From: Aciduliprofundum sp. MAR08-339
GTDB taxonomy: Archaea > Thermoplasmatota > Thermoplasmata > Thermoplasmatales > Aciduliprofundaceae
Direction of reading: 5' to 3'
Length of the DNA: 64,000 nucleotides
NCBI RefSeq assembly: GCF_000327505.1
Contig: NC_019942.1
Location: 930,001-994,000, forward strand
Positions 17,825-26,025 of the stretch are shown here, piece after piece. The notes beneath the pieces are model-generated. The model was not told where the DNA came from. It saw nothing but the letters and a program-made list of their open reading frames with translations, and made no database searches. Numbering within the stretch: position 1 is the stretch's first letter; each line of letters begins with the position of its first letter. A program made the translations under genes and the position numbers.

Positions 17825-18748
17825 ATGCAGTTGAAGGATATGGGTGAGAGAAGGGCCATAGACGGGATATGGAAAATCTTGAAAAAGAAGCAAGCCTATG
17901 ATGATTGCGTTTACATAAAAATGGGGAATCTTTATCAACTTTACACTGTGGATTTCATTGGAGAGGGCGTACATTTCATGAGAGAGTGGAACCCTGAGAA
18001 AGTTGGGGCTTTTTTTGCATCCATAAATTTAAGTGATATTGCCGCAATGGGGGGGCTGCCAGATTTATTTATGGCATCCATGTCATTCCCGCAGGATTTG
18101 GACTGGGACTATGTTGAATCCTTCGTTTTGGGAATGAACAGTGTTTTGCAGGGATTTGGTGTGCCCTATTATGGTGGAGATTTCAAAGAGTCAAAAAGCG
18201 TCGGGATGAGCGGCTTTGCGGTGGGCCACGTGGAGGCCAACAGAATATTAAGAAGGAACACAGTAAGTAAGGGCGAAAGGGTTTTTGTGACTGGAGAACT
18301 TGGAAAGCAGGCAGCAGGATATTTTCTCTGGAAAAACGGGCATGATGAGGGCATTGAGTATTTGTTAGACGTCCATCCCAGGATAGAGGAGGGTAGGAGG
18401 ATCTCGGAGTTGGGAAGTGCGTGCATGGATCTATCAGACGGCTTGCTTGCATCTGTTAAATTTATGGGAAATGAAAAATATGGATTGGAAATATATTTTG
18501 ATAAGATTCCCATACACAAACTTGCCTATGAGGTTTCAGAGGATTATGGCCTGCCTTTGGAGTACCTTGCAACAATGTTCGGTGGCGAGTACGAACTCGT
18601 ATATACTGCCAAACGTGGTGTGGTTGGCACGGAGATTGGGGAGGTTGTTGAGAGGGAGAATGCAGGGATATGGAAGGAAAATAAAAAATTTGAAGGTGAG
18701 GGTTATGCTCATTTTAGCCAGACACTGGGAAAAATTGGAAGACAATAA
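17825..18748 (+). CDS. thiL: Thiamine-monophosphate kinase-like protein (ThiL)
   Basis: Phosphorylates thiamine phosphate to thiamine diphosphate. The protein is about 307 aa of the AIR synthase/PurM superfamily. Seen: LKDMGERRAID N-terminus, YTVDFIGEGVHF, INLSDIAAMGG (metal/ATP-site Asp), YYGGD, and CMDLSDGLLASV near the C-terminal half. I chose the ATG at 17825, where similarity to ThiL starts (LKDMGERR), over the ATG at 17813. The 3' end overlaps the AmrS gene by 44 nt. A YjbQ-type protein at 59256 may also be linked to thiamine phosphate. Confidence 0.82.
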   Translation: MQLKDMGERRAIDGIWKILKKKQAYDDCVYIKMGNLYQLYTVDFIGEGVHFMREWNPEKVGAFFASINLSDIAAMGGLPDLFMASMSFPQDLDWDYVESFVLGMNSVLQGFGVPYYGGDFKESKSVGMSGFAVGHVEANRILRRNTVSKGERVFVTGELGKQAAGYFLWKNGHDEGIEYLLDVHPRIEEGRRISELGSACMDLSDGLLASVKFMGNEKYGLEIYFDKIPIHKLAYEVSEDYGLPLEYLATMFGGEYELVYTAKRGVVGTEIGEVVERENAGIWKENKKFEGEGYAHFSQTLGKIGRQ

Positions 18749-19706
18749 GGTTCGGTGCAATCTGTGCCCACATAGATGCGTGCTCAGTGATGGGCAGGTT
18801 GGTGTTTGCAGGGTCAGGAAGAATATTGGAGGTAAGCTTTACACGCTAAATTATGGCAGCGTATCCTCAATAGCGGTGGATCCCATAGAGAAAAAACCCC
18901 TATTTCATTTCAAGCCCACCTCTGAGGTTCTATCGGTGGCCACGGTGGGCTGCAATATGCGGTGCAAACACTGTCAGAACTGGGAAATAAGTCAGATCGG
19001 ACTTGAGTTTCCCTACATAAGGGAGATGAGCCCGGAGGAGCTCATGCAGGTGGCCCGGGATTATGAGGGTATAGCATTTACATACAACGAGCCAACAATA
19101 TGGCATGAATACACCCTTGATGTTGCAAAAATGGCAAAGCGGGAGGGACTCTACACTGTTTATGTTACCAATGGATACATATGCAAGAAGCCATTTGAGG
19201 AAATCTCCAGGTACCTTGATGCAATGAACATAGATGTAAAGGCATTCAACGATGAATTCTACAGAAAAATTGCGGGAGCAAGACTTCAACCCGTGCTTGA
19301 CACTGTTGAAAGGGCTCATCGCATGGGGATTCATGTTGAACTTACCTATCTTATAATTCCAACGTTGAACGATGGAGAAGGTGAGATAAGAAAATTTGCA
19401 GAGTGGGTGCAAGGAGTGAGTCCTGAGATACCCGTTCATTTCTCACGATTCTTTCCCATGTACAGACTCACGGATAAGCCACCCACACCGGTTAGAACTC
19501 TTCACAGAGCCTACGAGATTGCAAAGGAGGCTGGGCTGGAATACGTTTATCTTGGCAACACTTGGGAACCTGAGTACGAAAGCACCTACTGCCCGAAGTG
19601 CGGAAATCTTCTCATAGAGCGTGTTTATTACAACACCAGAATTCTCGGACTGACGGATGATGGAAAATGCGAGAAATGCGGGGCAAAGATAAATGTTAGA
19701 TTATAA
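18705..19706 (+). CDS. AmmeMemoRadiSam system radical SAM enzyme (AmrS-like)
   Basis: A 333-aa radical SAM protein of the PflA-like type that occurs with AMMECR1 and Memo proteins; its reaction is not established to my knowledge. Seen: N-terminal CNLCPHRC plus GVCRVR; the radical SAM cluster motif GCNMRCKHCQNW (C-x3-C-x2-C); TYNEPTIW; NIDVKAF; and a C-terminal zinc-finger-like pair CPKCGN..CEKCG. The ATG at 18705 follows GGTGAGG; the open frame extends further upstream only inside thiL. An AMMECR1 gene lies 4.5 kb downstream at 24201. Confidence 0.9.
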   Translation: MLILARHWEKLEDNKVRCNLCPHRCVLSDGQVGVCRVRKNIGGKLYTLNYGSVSSIAVDPIEKKPLFHFKPTSEVLSVATVGCNMRCKHCQNWEISQIGLEFPYIREMSPEELMQVARDYEGIAFTYNEPTIWHEYTLDVAKMAKREGLYTVYVTNGYICKKPFEEISRYLDAMNIDVKAFNDEFYRKIAGARLQPVLDTVERAHRMGIHVELTYLIIPTLNDGEGEIRKFAEWVQGVSPEIPVHFSRFFPMYRLTDKPPTPVRTLHRAYEIAKEAGLEYVYLGNTWEPEYESTYCPKCGNLLIERVYYNTRILGLTDDGKCEKCGAKINVRL

Positions 19707-19755
19707 TTGCATTTATACGCAAACATTAAAATAAGTTTTATCCTTTCAGGGCTTT

Positions 19756-21177
19756 GTGGCACTGCGGTTGAGCAGAGAGGAGATACTCGAAGGCGGAGTT
19801 ATACGCACCATGTTCCTTCTAGGCTGGCCCATGATGCTGAGCAGCCTTCTGCAAACCCTTTACAACCTTGCCGATATGTTTTGGCTGGGGCGTCTACCTC
19901 AGGAGGAGGCGAAGATTGCCGTGGCGGCCATAAATTTTACATGGCCCGTGGTTTTTTTCTTCATATCCTTTGCAGGGGGTCTTGGAAGGGGAGGTATACC
20001 CATAATCTCCCAGTATATCGGTTCAGATGATAGGGAGCAGGCAAATCATTACACGGGCCAGATTTTTGGCATAGTTATAGTTCTTGCAACAATAATGGCA
20101 CTCATAGGCTCGATTTTTTCCTACCCCATATTTGAGCTCATCGGGGCAAAGGGAAATCTTCTTCAAACATCTGCCCTCTACGGATCCATAATATTCCTGG
20201 GACTCCCATTCATGTTCGTTGTTATGGGGGGCGGGGGGGTAATATCTGCGGAGGGTGATACGGTAACACCCCTCATAATAAGTGGAGTCTCGGTGATTAT
20301 AAACATAATTTTAGACCCAATACTCATATTTGGCCTGCTGGGATTTCCAAGAATGGGTGTATTTGGTGCGGCAACTGCAACTGTGATAGCAAGAATGATA
20401 GCAGCAGCGTGGCTTTTGTACCTTCTATTCAAGGGTAGGCTCAGGTTGAAACCAAAACTCAGGGATTTCTTACCAAAGTGGGAGAGCGTGAAATTCATAC
20501 TTCGCATAGGCCTCCCTTCAAGTTTTAGTATGAGCGCAATGGCCCTTGGATTTGTCATCATTCAAAGTATCTTAGCCCACCTTCCCAACTACGATGTGGC
20601 AATTGCCACTTACGGAGTTGCAAACCGTATTGTAAATATGATGTTCGTGGTTGTCAACGGCCTGGCCTCCTCGGTGAGCATAATGCTTGGTCAGGCTCTT
20701 GGGGCAGATTTAACTTCTAGGGCCAAGAAAATTGCCCAGACAGGTATATTTTTTATGTTTTACCTTCTTCTAATCGCATCCGGCATAATTTATGTGTTTA
20801 GAGAACCCATTATTGCCTTCTTTGTGCCCAACAATCCTGATATAATAAAAAGTGCAGGAGTTTTTCTCTCTATAGTTCTGATAGGGATACCCTATTTTGG
20901 GATATTCAGGATAGTAAGTTCCATCCTAACGGGCTCCGGGCACACGTTCCAGAGTTTTGTGCTCAGCGTTTCCCGCCTCTGGGGAATAAGAATTCCCCTT
21001 GCTGCTTACTTTGCCCTATCCATTGGCGTGGGCATGGGAATGGTGGGCGTGTGGTTTGCCATGGCCATATCTAACATGGTATCTGCGGGAATAGGGGCAA
21101 TTTTCTACTTCAAAGGAGACTGGCTTAAAAAAATAATAAAGAAGCCTAAATCAAGAACACGGGTCCCCCTTTCCTGA
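19756..21177 (+). CDS. MATE-family multidrug/metabolite efflux transporter
   Basis: A 473-aa membrane protein with about twelve helices in two similar halves. Antiporter that exports organic cations or metabolites in exchange for H+ or Na+. Seen: GWPMMLSSLLQTLYNLADMFWLGRL at the N-terminus and GAATATVIARMIAAAWLLYLL in the first half, both typical of the DinF/NorM-like families. The start is a GTG. Its 3' end overlaps the convergent M24-like gene by 32 bp. Substrate unknown. Confidence 0.9.
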   Translation: MALRLSREEILEGGVIRTMFLLGWPMMLSSLLQTLYNLADMFWLGRLPQEEAKIAVAAINFTWPVVFFFISFAGGLGRGGIPIISQYIGSDDREQANHYTGQIFGIVIVLATIMALIGSIFSYPIFELIGAKGNLLQTSALYGSIIFLGLPFMFVVMGGGGVISAEGDTVTPLIISGVSVIINIILDPILIFGLLGFPRMGVFGAATATVIARMIAAAWLLYLLFKGRLRLKPKLRDFLPKWESVKFILRIGLPSSFSMSAMALGFVIIQSILAHLPNYDVAIATYGVANRIVNMMFVVVNGLASSVSIMLGQALGADLTSRAKKIAQTGIFFMFYLLLIASGIIYVFREPIIAFFVPNNPDIIKSAGVFLSIVLIGIPYFGIFRIVSSILTGSGHTFQSFVLSVSRLWGIRIPLAAYFALSIGVGMGMVGVWFAMAISNMVSAGIGAIFYFKGDWLKKIIKKPKSRTRVPLS

Positions 21178-22078
21178 CAAGGATGTTTCTCTTTACCCTT
21201 ATCACGCCGTCCTTGAGGTATATTGATGGTACAATGGTCATTATCATGTTCTCCTCAACCACACAATCGCCGGGTGCAAAGGGCTGATAGAACCCCGCAG
21301 AGGGTACGGCACTGTAGTGTGGAAAATTGCCTATGCTTCTTATTCTACCATCAAGGGTGTTGCATGAAATTCCCGGTTCTATTAGTTTCCCCAGGGCCTC
21401 GTACATTGAGTTTATCCTTTCCAGTGATTCAATCCACTCATTTCTCTCTCCTGTAAATATTACCCGGGAAAAATTCATGGGATAGCCCTGGAAAAATGGA
21501 GTACTGTCTATGTAAAGAATTCCATCCTTTTCAACCTTTCCGGAATGGGTGTGCGGCATGGGATACCTGCTCTTGGCTCCGAAGGCAACTATGCTTGGAT
21601 GCTGAAATCCTTCAATGCCATTTTTGAGCAGTTTAGATTCCAGAATTGCCTTTACCTCGCTCAGATCCATACCTATTGAAACAGCGTTCCAGAATTCGCC
21701 CAGTGCAAGATTTATGCGCTTATTTATGATTTTTATTATTTCAATTTCCTCCTCAAAGGGTTTTCGCATAGCCCTTTTCAGTATTTTCTCTCCATTTTTG
21801 AACTTGAAATTTAAATTACCAGTTCTTGAGTATGGACTTACAAAGTACTCTCCCTTCAAATCCGGCGTTTCGTAAATTACCTCATAGTCCTCTTTCAGTT
21901 CGTCTTCAATCTGCTCCTCCATAAGTGGATGCGCGTAGAGCGTGATTTCCTCATCCACCACCAGATGCGTGAACGCTCTCGTACTCACGATCTTTGGCGC
22001 TTCAGGGTCATCGGGGAAGAAAACAAACCTGCCGTAGGAACCAATCAATCTTGCCCGCATCTCCCTATAATTCATCAA
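21146..22078 (-). CDS. M24 (pita-bread fold) peptidase homologue lacking metal ligands
   Basis: A 310-aa protein with the two-domain layout of Xaa-Pro peptidases: N-terminal domain to about residue 105, then the M24 fold. IVAFGAKSRYPMPHTHSG..ILYIDSTPFFQGYPMNFSR aligns to the active-site region. Against the five prolidase ligands (D, D, H, E, E) I read D191 kept, the second Asp replaced by N202, the first Glu by V283 (TIVPSIY for TIEPGIY) and the second Glu by K296. It is therefore probably not a metallopeptidase. It is the last gene of an overlapping leftward trio after CARF-like and PIN genes and overlaps the PIN gene by 14 nt. A binding or scaffold role is inference. Confidence 0.8.
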   Translation of the reverse strand: MMNYREMRARLIGSYGRFVFFPDDPEAPKIVSTRAFTHLVVDEEITLYAHPLMEEQIEDELKEDYEVIYETPDLKGEYFVSPYSRTGNLNFKFKNGEKILKRAMRKPFEEEIEIIKIINKRINLALGEFWNAVSIGMDLSEVKAILESKLLKNGIEGFQHPSIVAFGAKSRYPMPHTHSGKVEKDGILYIDSTPFFQGYPMNFSRVIFTGERNEWIESLERINSMYEALGKLIEPGISCNTLDGRIRSIGNFPHYSAVPSAGFYQPFAPGDCVVEENMIMTIVPSIYLKDGVIRVKRNILVRKGGPVFLI

Positions 22079-23081
22079 TCACACCTCTACACACCCTTAT
22101 TTCCCTTGTCAGATACTCGTCCACGTTGTAGATTTTCATTCTTTCATTCATATAATCATCTACCTCTTTGCCCCTCCATTCTGCGAGTATTACGGTATCG
22201 TTGATCTTCAAAATCCCAAAATTGGTTATCATGTCGTAGAATAAATTTGAAATTTTCAAAGGATCAACGGTATCCACGTCGAGTCTGTGGGGCAGTTTGT
22301 AATAGATGGAACTCAGTCCCTGTGCCTGGGCATGGAATACCATGTCCTTATCTGCGGTTATGAGCACCACCTCTCCATGAAAATTCTCAGCAAACTCTCC
22401 ATACTGTTTTGCAATCTCTCTATCTCTTATCTCCTTGTCCCTCGTATCCGTGCTTTCCCCTGTCCGAAGTGCATCAAGCACATCGAAAAGGTAGTAAATT
22501 TCGTTCATGGCATTCTTTGCCTTTCTTGATTCCTTCACGCTTCCGTTTGCAAACTCGTGTAGTATGGAGTGGTAGGGTAAACTCTCAAAGTGGTAGAGCA
22601 TTTTTCCCGTGTACTTTGTATGGATCCTCGCATCCACCTCATCAACCACTATCTGGCTTATCACGTACTCAAACTCCTTTCCAAGGCGCCTTGATACCAC
22701 CCGATAATATGCAATATTGGTATCAATACCTATGAACACAGGCCTTATGTAAACCTTTTTGTTCTTCATTGATTCGCGCAGTATTTTGAATTCTTCCCTT
22801 ATTTCATCTTCGTTTTCAAAATCAACGATGGCTGAGGATAGAAAGGAATCAAGGAGATCGTAGTAATCTGGTAGATCCCTGCGCAGAAACTCACCCTTTG
22901 CGTATTTCTTCCTTGCATTGTCCATATCACCCTGGGTGAGAAGGTTCTCAACTTTGAAATTCTCAAGGTTCAGTGTGAAAAGAGGAATCTGGAAGGGAGG
23001 ATACTCGATCCTTGCCTCTCTAATTCCGCGCACAACGAATTCGTTGAGAAGCACATGTATTTCCTCCTTGGATATGATCAT
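22065..23081 (-). CDS. PIN-domain nuclease-like protein
   Basis: 338 aa. The N-terminal 105 residues are an unrecognised, charged helical region. A PIN-like domain then spans about 112-265: D120 in FIGIDTN, E148 in VVDEVD, D220, and D244/D246 in VLITADKDM, the acidic set that binds metal in PIN ribonucleases. A 70-residue tail follows. It probably cuts RNA. It is coupled by a 4-nt ATGA overlap to the upstream CARF-like gene and overlaps the M24-like gene downstream. Several conserved-looking residues around the domain differ from the small VapC toxins, and no antitoxin-like gene is present. Confidence 0.75.
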   Translation of the reverse strand: MIISKEEIHVLLNEFVVRGIREARIEYPPFQIPLFTLNLENFKVENLLTQGDMDNARKKYAKGEFLRRDLPDYYDLLDSFLSSAIVDFENEDEIREEFKILRESMKNKKVYIRPVFIGIDTNIAYYRVVSRRLGKEFEYVISQIVVDEVDARIHTKYTGKMLYHFESLPYHSILHEFANGSVKESRKAKNAMNEIYYLFDVLDALRTGESTDTRDKEIRDREIAKQYGEFAENFHGEVVLITADKDMVFHAQAQGLSSIYYKLPHRLDVDTVDPLKISNLFYDMITNFGILKINDTVILAEWRGKEVDDYMNERMKIYNVDEYLTREIRVCRGVIDEL

Positions 23082-23497
23082 CTCTCCACCTCCGAGAATT
23101 CCTGAAGGGAAAGTGGACGCATCATGAAGGGGTACCCGGAGAATCTCATATCCTTTAGTAGAAGGTACACTATTTTCACGTTTCGAATGTCTATGAGAGC
23201 CAGAAGCATGCTCTTTCTTGCACCTGTGATGTCTATAGTATCTCCATTTTCCAATAGGTCCTTTATAATCTTCTTCATTTCCTCCACAGAATCATCAATT
23301 TTTACCCTCTGTATGCTCACACTCTTTCCATTCTCTTTGTAAAGCACCTTTATTTTTTCCTCAAGTTTTTCTGCCATACTTGCATCCGTGTGGAAGATGA
23401 GAATCTTTTTGGGAAATGCATTTTTTAGTTTTGTGTAGGCGTATATGGAGTTGAACGCAGGCCATACCTCACGGGATACGAAAGTTATGTACTTCAC
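23078..23497 (-). CDS. CARF-like nucleotide-sensor domain protein
   Basis: 139 aa, alternating strands and helices of a Rossmann-like fold. YITFVS, KILIFHT, SIQRVKI, then DTIDITGARKSMLLALI at 86-102. The TG-x-RKSM segment after a beta strand matches the position of the TGGTK-x-M motif in CARF domains (DUF1887/Can2/Card1-like), which bind cyclic oligoadenylates. There is no effector domain in this protein; the PIN gene coupled by ATGA may supply it. The start is a GTG with a box A at 23520-23529, probably leaderless. No CRISPR array or cas gene is in the window. The assignment is by pattern only. Confidence 0.62.
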   Translation of the reverse strand: MKYITFVSREVWPAFNSIYAYTKLKNAFPKKILIFHTDASMAEKLEEKIKVLYKENGKSVSIQRVKIDDSVEEMKKIIKDLLENGDTIDITGARKSMLLALIDIRNVKIVYLLLKDMRFSGYPFMMRPLSLQEFSEVER

Positions 23498-23519
23498 ATT
23501 TGCATTAATACCTTTGAGA

Positions 23520-23529
23520 TATTTATACG
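23520..23529 (-). promoter_or_regulatory. TATA-like box of the CARF-PIN-M24 operon
   Basis: Minus-strand GTATAAATAT is centred about 27 nt before the GTG start at 23497. A second box (AGATTTAAGA, about 23539-23548) faces the other way for queE. Confidence 0.5.
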
Positions 23530-23569
23530 TATGGAAAAAGATTTAAGATAGGGCACAATTCCATCATCA

Positions 23570-24199
23570 ATGAAAATAAACGAGATGTTCCTGAGCATTC
23601 AGGGAGAGGGCACATACATCGGAGTGCCAATGTTCTTTATACGCCTCACCGGATGCAATCTGAGATGCGAGTGGTGCGATACAAAATATGCGTTCTACGA
23701 GGGAGAAGATATGGGCATTGAAGAGATAATGCAGAGGGTGAGAAAGGCAGGTGTGGAATGGGTCTGCATAACTGGAGGTGAGCCACTTCTTCAGGATGAT
23801 GTGTACAAATTAATTGATGCCCTTTTGAAGGAGGGCCACAGGGTTCTCTTGGAAACAAATGGCTCCATATCCATTGAGAATTTACCCACAGAGGAGAATT
23901 TGGTGGTCTCTCTGGATATAAAGACTCCCTCATCAAGGATGGAGAATGCCATGAGATTTGAGAACCTTGACTACCTCGGCCCGAAGGACTTTGTAAAATT
24001 TGTGATTGCCGATGAGAGGGATTTTGAGTATGCAAAGGGGATCATTGAGAGGTATAAAATAGAGCAGGATATTGTTTTCCAGCCTGTGGGCGGTACCGAT
24101 TTGAAATGGCTTGTGGAGAAGGTTCTGAATTCCCGTATGAATGTCCGTGTGCTTCCCCAGCTTCACAAGATAATATGGGGTGAGCAAAGAGGTGTTTGA
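23570..24199 (+). CDS. queE: 7-carboxy-7-deazaguanine synthase (radical SAM)
   Basis: Converts carboxytetrahydropterin to 7-carboxy-7-deazaguanine, a precursor of archaeosine in tRNA. The protein is 209 aa. Seen: N-terminal EMFLSIQGEGTYIGVPMFFIRLTGCNLRCEWCDT with the C-x3-C-x2-C cluster motif, then CITGGEPLLQ and ETNGS. The short length is normal for QueE. The ATG is probably leaderless. The AMMECR1 gene starts 1 nt after the stop, and dihydroorotase follows, so this is an operon of mixed function. Confidence 0.92.
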   Translation: MKINEMFLSIQGEGTYIGVPMFFIRLTGCNLRCEWCDTKYAFYEGEDMGIEEIMQRVRKAGVEWVCITGGEPLLQDDVYKLIDALLKEGHRVLLETNGSISIENLPTEENLVVSLDIKTPSSRMENAMRFENLDYLGPKDFVKFVIADERDFEYAKGIIERYKIEQDIVFQPVGGTDLKWLVEKVLNSRMNVRVLPQLHKIIWGEQRGV

Positions 24200-24200
24200 A

Positions 24201-24806
24201 ATGATGTACACCGATGAGGAGGGAATATTCGTCGTGAAAACCGCGAGGAGGGTTGTAGAGGAGTATCTGAATAGAAGGCGCGTTCCTGAAATTGAGTTTC
24301 CAAAAAAATTTGAGGAGAAAGGGGGAGTTTTTACGACAATATCCACCTATCCCGATAGAAATCTTCGGGGATGCATAGGCTTCCCAGAGCCCATATTTCC
24401 ACTTAAAAAAGCGCTGGTGGAATCCGCCCTTGCAGCAGCGTTTCAGGATCCCAGATTTCCGCCGCTTACAAGAGATGAACTGAATAGCGTGGTTTTTGAA
24501 GTATCGCTTTTAACTCCTCCGGAGGAGATCAGGGTGAAAAGTAGAAAAGAGTTGCTAAACATGGTGGTCATAGGAAGGCATGGGCTCATAGCCGAAAGGG
24601 GATTTTACCGTGGCTTGCTGCTTCCCCAGGTTCCGGTTGAGTGGAACTGGGATGTGGAAGAGTTCCTCTCTCAGACCTGTTGGAAGGCTGGATTGCCCCC
24701 GGATTGCTGGCTTGACGAGAGCACCAAAATCTACGCATTTTCTGCCGAGATATTTGAGGAAGAGGAACCATGGGGCAGAATAAGGAGGAAGGAAATTGGA
24801 GATTGA
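24201..24806 (+). CDS. AMMECR1-domain protein
   Basis: About 201 aa, full-length archaeal AMMECR1-type protein. Seen: the signature NLRGCIGFPEP near residue 60, AAAFQDPRFPPLTRDEL, FEVSLLTPPEEI, GRHGLIAERG, and LLPQVPVEWNWDVEEFL. It is one of the three partners (AMMECR1, Memo, radical SAM) that co-occur across archaea and bacteria; the biochemical role is not known to me. The ATG at 24201 follows GAGGTG, better than the GTG at 24180 inside queE. The dihydroorotase gene overlaps the end by 11 nt. Confidence 0.9.
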   Translation: MMYTDEEGIFVVKTARRVVEEYLNRRRVPEIEFPKKFEEKGGVFTTISTYPDRNLRGCIGFPEPIFPLKKALVESALAAAFQDPRFPPLTRDELNSVVFEVSLLTPPEEIRVKSRKELLNMVVIGRHGLIAERGFYRGLLLPQVPVEWNWDVEEFLSQTCWKAGLPPDCWLDESTKIYAFSAEIFEEEEPWGRIRRKEIGD

Positions 24807-26001
24807 GGGAAGAATTTACCATCGGGGAGAGATAATAGATGCTGCGCTTGAAATTGATGGGGGAAGGATAAAAAGAGTGAAAAAATACATTACGGGAGCG
24901 AAGAGAATAAGGGGCGTTATCTTTCCAGGAGCTATTGATCTTCACGCTCATTTCCGTGAGCCGGGATACGAGCACAAGGAGGATTTCTACACGGGTACCA
25001 TGAGTGCCGCATTTGGAGGGATCACATTTGTCATGGATATGCCCAACACAAACCCTCCTGTTTCGGATGCTGAAAGTTTCAACGAAAAACTCAGGACTGT
25101 AAGCAGAAAGGCAAATGTTGATTTTTCCCTTTATTTTCTTCTCAACGAAAATGCCCAAATTCTGAGAGAGCACAATGCCGCCTTCAAGCTATACATGGGC
25201 GAGACAACGGGTGCAAAGGGTTCAGAGGTGACTTACGTGCCCCATTCGTTTATCTCCGTGCACGCCGAACTGAATGAATGCATAAAAAAGGAGAGCACGA
25301 ATTTGAGGGAGCATGACCTTGCAAGACCTGAGAGTTGCGAGGTTCGTGCAGTGAAAACCCTTCTTGGAATGGGTAAATTTCACATTGCCCATGTGAGTTC
25401 TGTGGATACGGTGGACATGTGCAAGGTTGGAAGGTTCACATGCGAGGTTACACCCCATCATCTACTTCTGCACAGGGATATGCCTCTGGGCTCCTTTGGC
25501 AAGGTTAACCCTCCACTCAGAGCCAGATGGATAGCTGAGAGATTATGGGAAGAGTTGCTGATTGGCAGGATAGACATCGTGGCAAGTGACCACGCTCCGC
25601 ACACAGTTGAGGAGAAGGAAGAAGAATTCTCAAGCGCTCCTGCAGGTATTCCCGAGGTGGAAACCTACGTGCCAATTTTTATGAGGCTAATGAGAATGGA
25701 AAAAATTCCCCTGCGCAGAATGGTTGAAGTTCTAATGGAGAAGCCTGCAGAGCTCATCGGGATAGGTAAGGGAAAGATTGAAAAGGGTTACGATGCGGAC
25801 CTGATTGCTATGAATTTCAAAGATGTGAGGAGAGTGAGAAGCAGGGATCTGCACTACAAGTGTGGGTGGACACCCTATGAGGGGTTTGAAGCGATATATC
25901 CCCATACAGTGATTGTTGGAGGAGAGTACGTGATTGAGGACGGTGAATTTGTTGGCGAAAGGATGGGGAAATTTGTGAAGATAGAGGGGAATAAATTTTA
26001 A
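24796..26001 (+). CDS. pyrC: Dihydroorotase
   Basis: Interconverts carbamoyl aspartate and dihydroorotate in pyrimidine synthesis. The protein is 401 aa, amidohydrolase superfamily. Seen: GAIDLHAHFREPGYEHKEDF (metal HxH plus substrate Arg), MDMPNTNPP, a Lys in AAFKLYMGE at the position carboxylated in class I enzymes, HVSSVDT, TPHHLLL and ASDHAPHT. The start is a TTG just after AAGGAGGAAGG. It overlaps AMMECR1. Confidence 0.92.
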   Translation: MEIEGRIYHRGEIIDAALEIDGGRIKRVKKYITGAKRIRGVIFPGAIDLHAHFREPGYEHKEDFYTGTMSAAFGGITFVMDMPNTNPPVSDAESFNEKLRTVSRKANVDFSLYFLLNENAQILREHNAAFKLYMGETTGAKGSEVTYVPHSFISVHAELNECIKKESTNLREHDLARPESCEVRAVKTLLGMGKFHIAHVSSVDTVDMCKVGRFTCEVTPHHLLLHRDMPLGSFGKVNPPLRARWIAERLWEELLIGRIDIVASDHAPHTVEEKEEEFSSAPAGIPEVETYVPIFMRLMRMEKIPLRRMVEVLMEKPAELIGIGKGKIEKGYDADLIAMNFKDVRRVRSRDLHYKCGWTPYEGFEAIYPHTVIVGGEYVIEDGEFVGERMGKFVKIEGNKF

Positions 26002-26007
26002 TATATT
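25996..26007 (+). promoter_or_regulatory. TATA-like box of alaS
   Basis: TTTTAATATATT overlaps the pyrC stop codon and is centred about 25 nt before the ATG at 26026; no ribosome-binding site lies between. Confidence 0.5.
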
Positions 26008-26025
26008 GGCTCATTTGCCAAATCT

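Noticed and set aside
18417-18704. N-terminal extension of AmrS by 96 residues
   Set aside because: The extension is out of frame with, and inside, thiL; similarity to the family and a ribosome-binding site start at 18705.
23078-23497. CRISPR array or cas genes near the CARF-like gene
   Set aside because: No repeated 24-40 bp units and no Cas-type protein were seen in the window, so the locus cannot be called a CRISPR system on present evidence.
24586-25173. A 195-aa minus-strand frame over AMMECR1 and pyrC
   Set aside because: Shadow of two certain genes; no motif.
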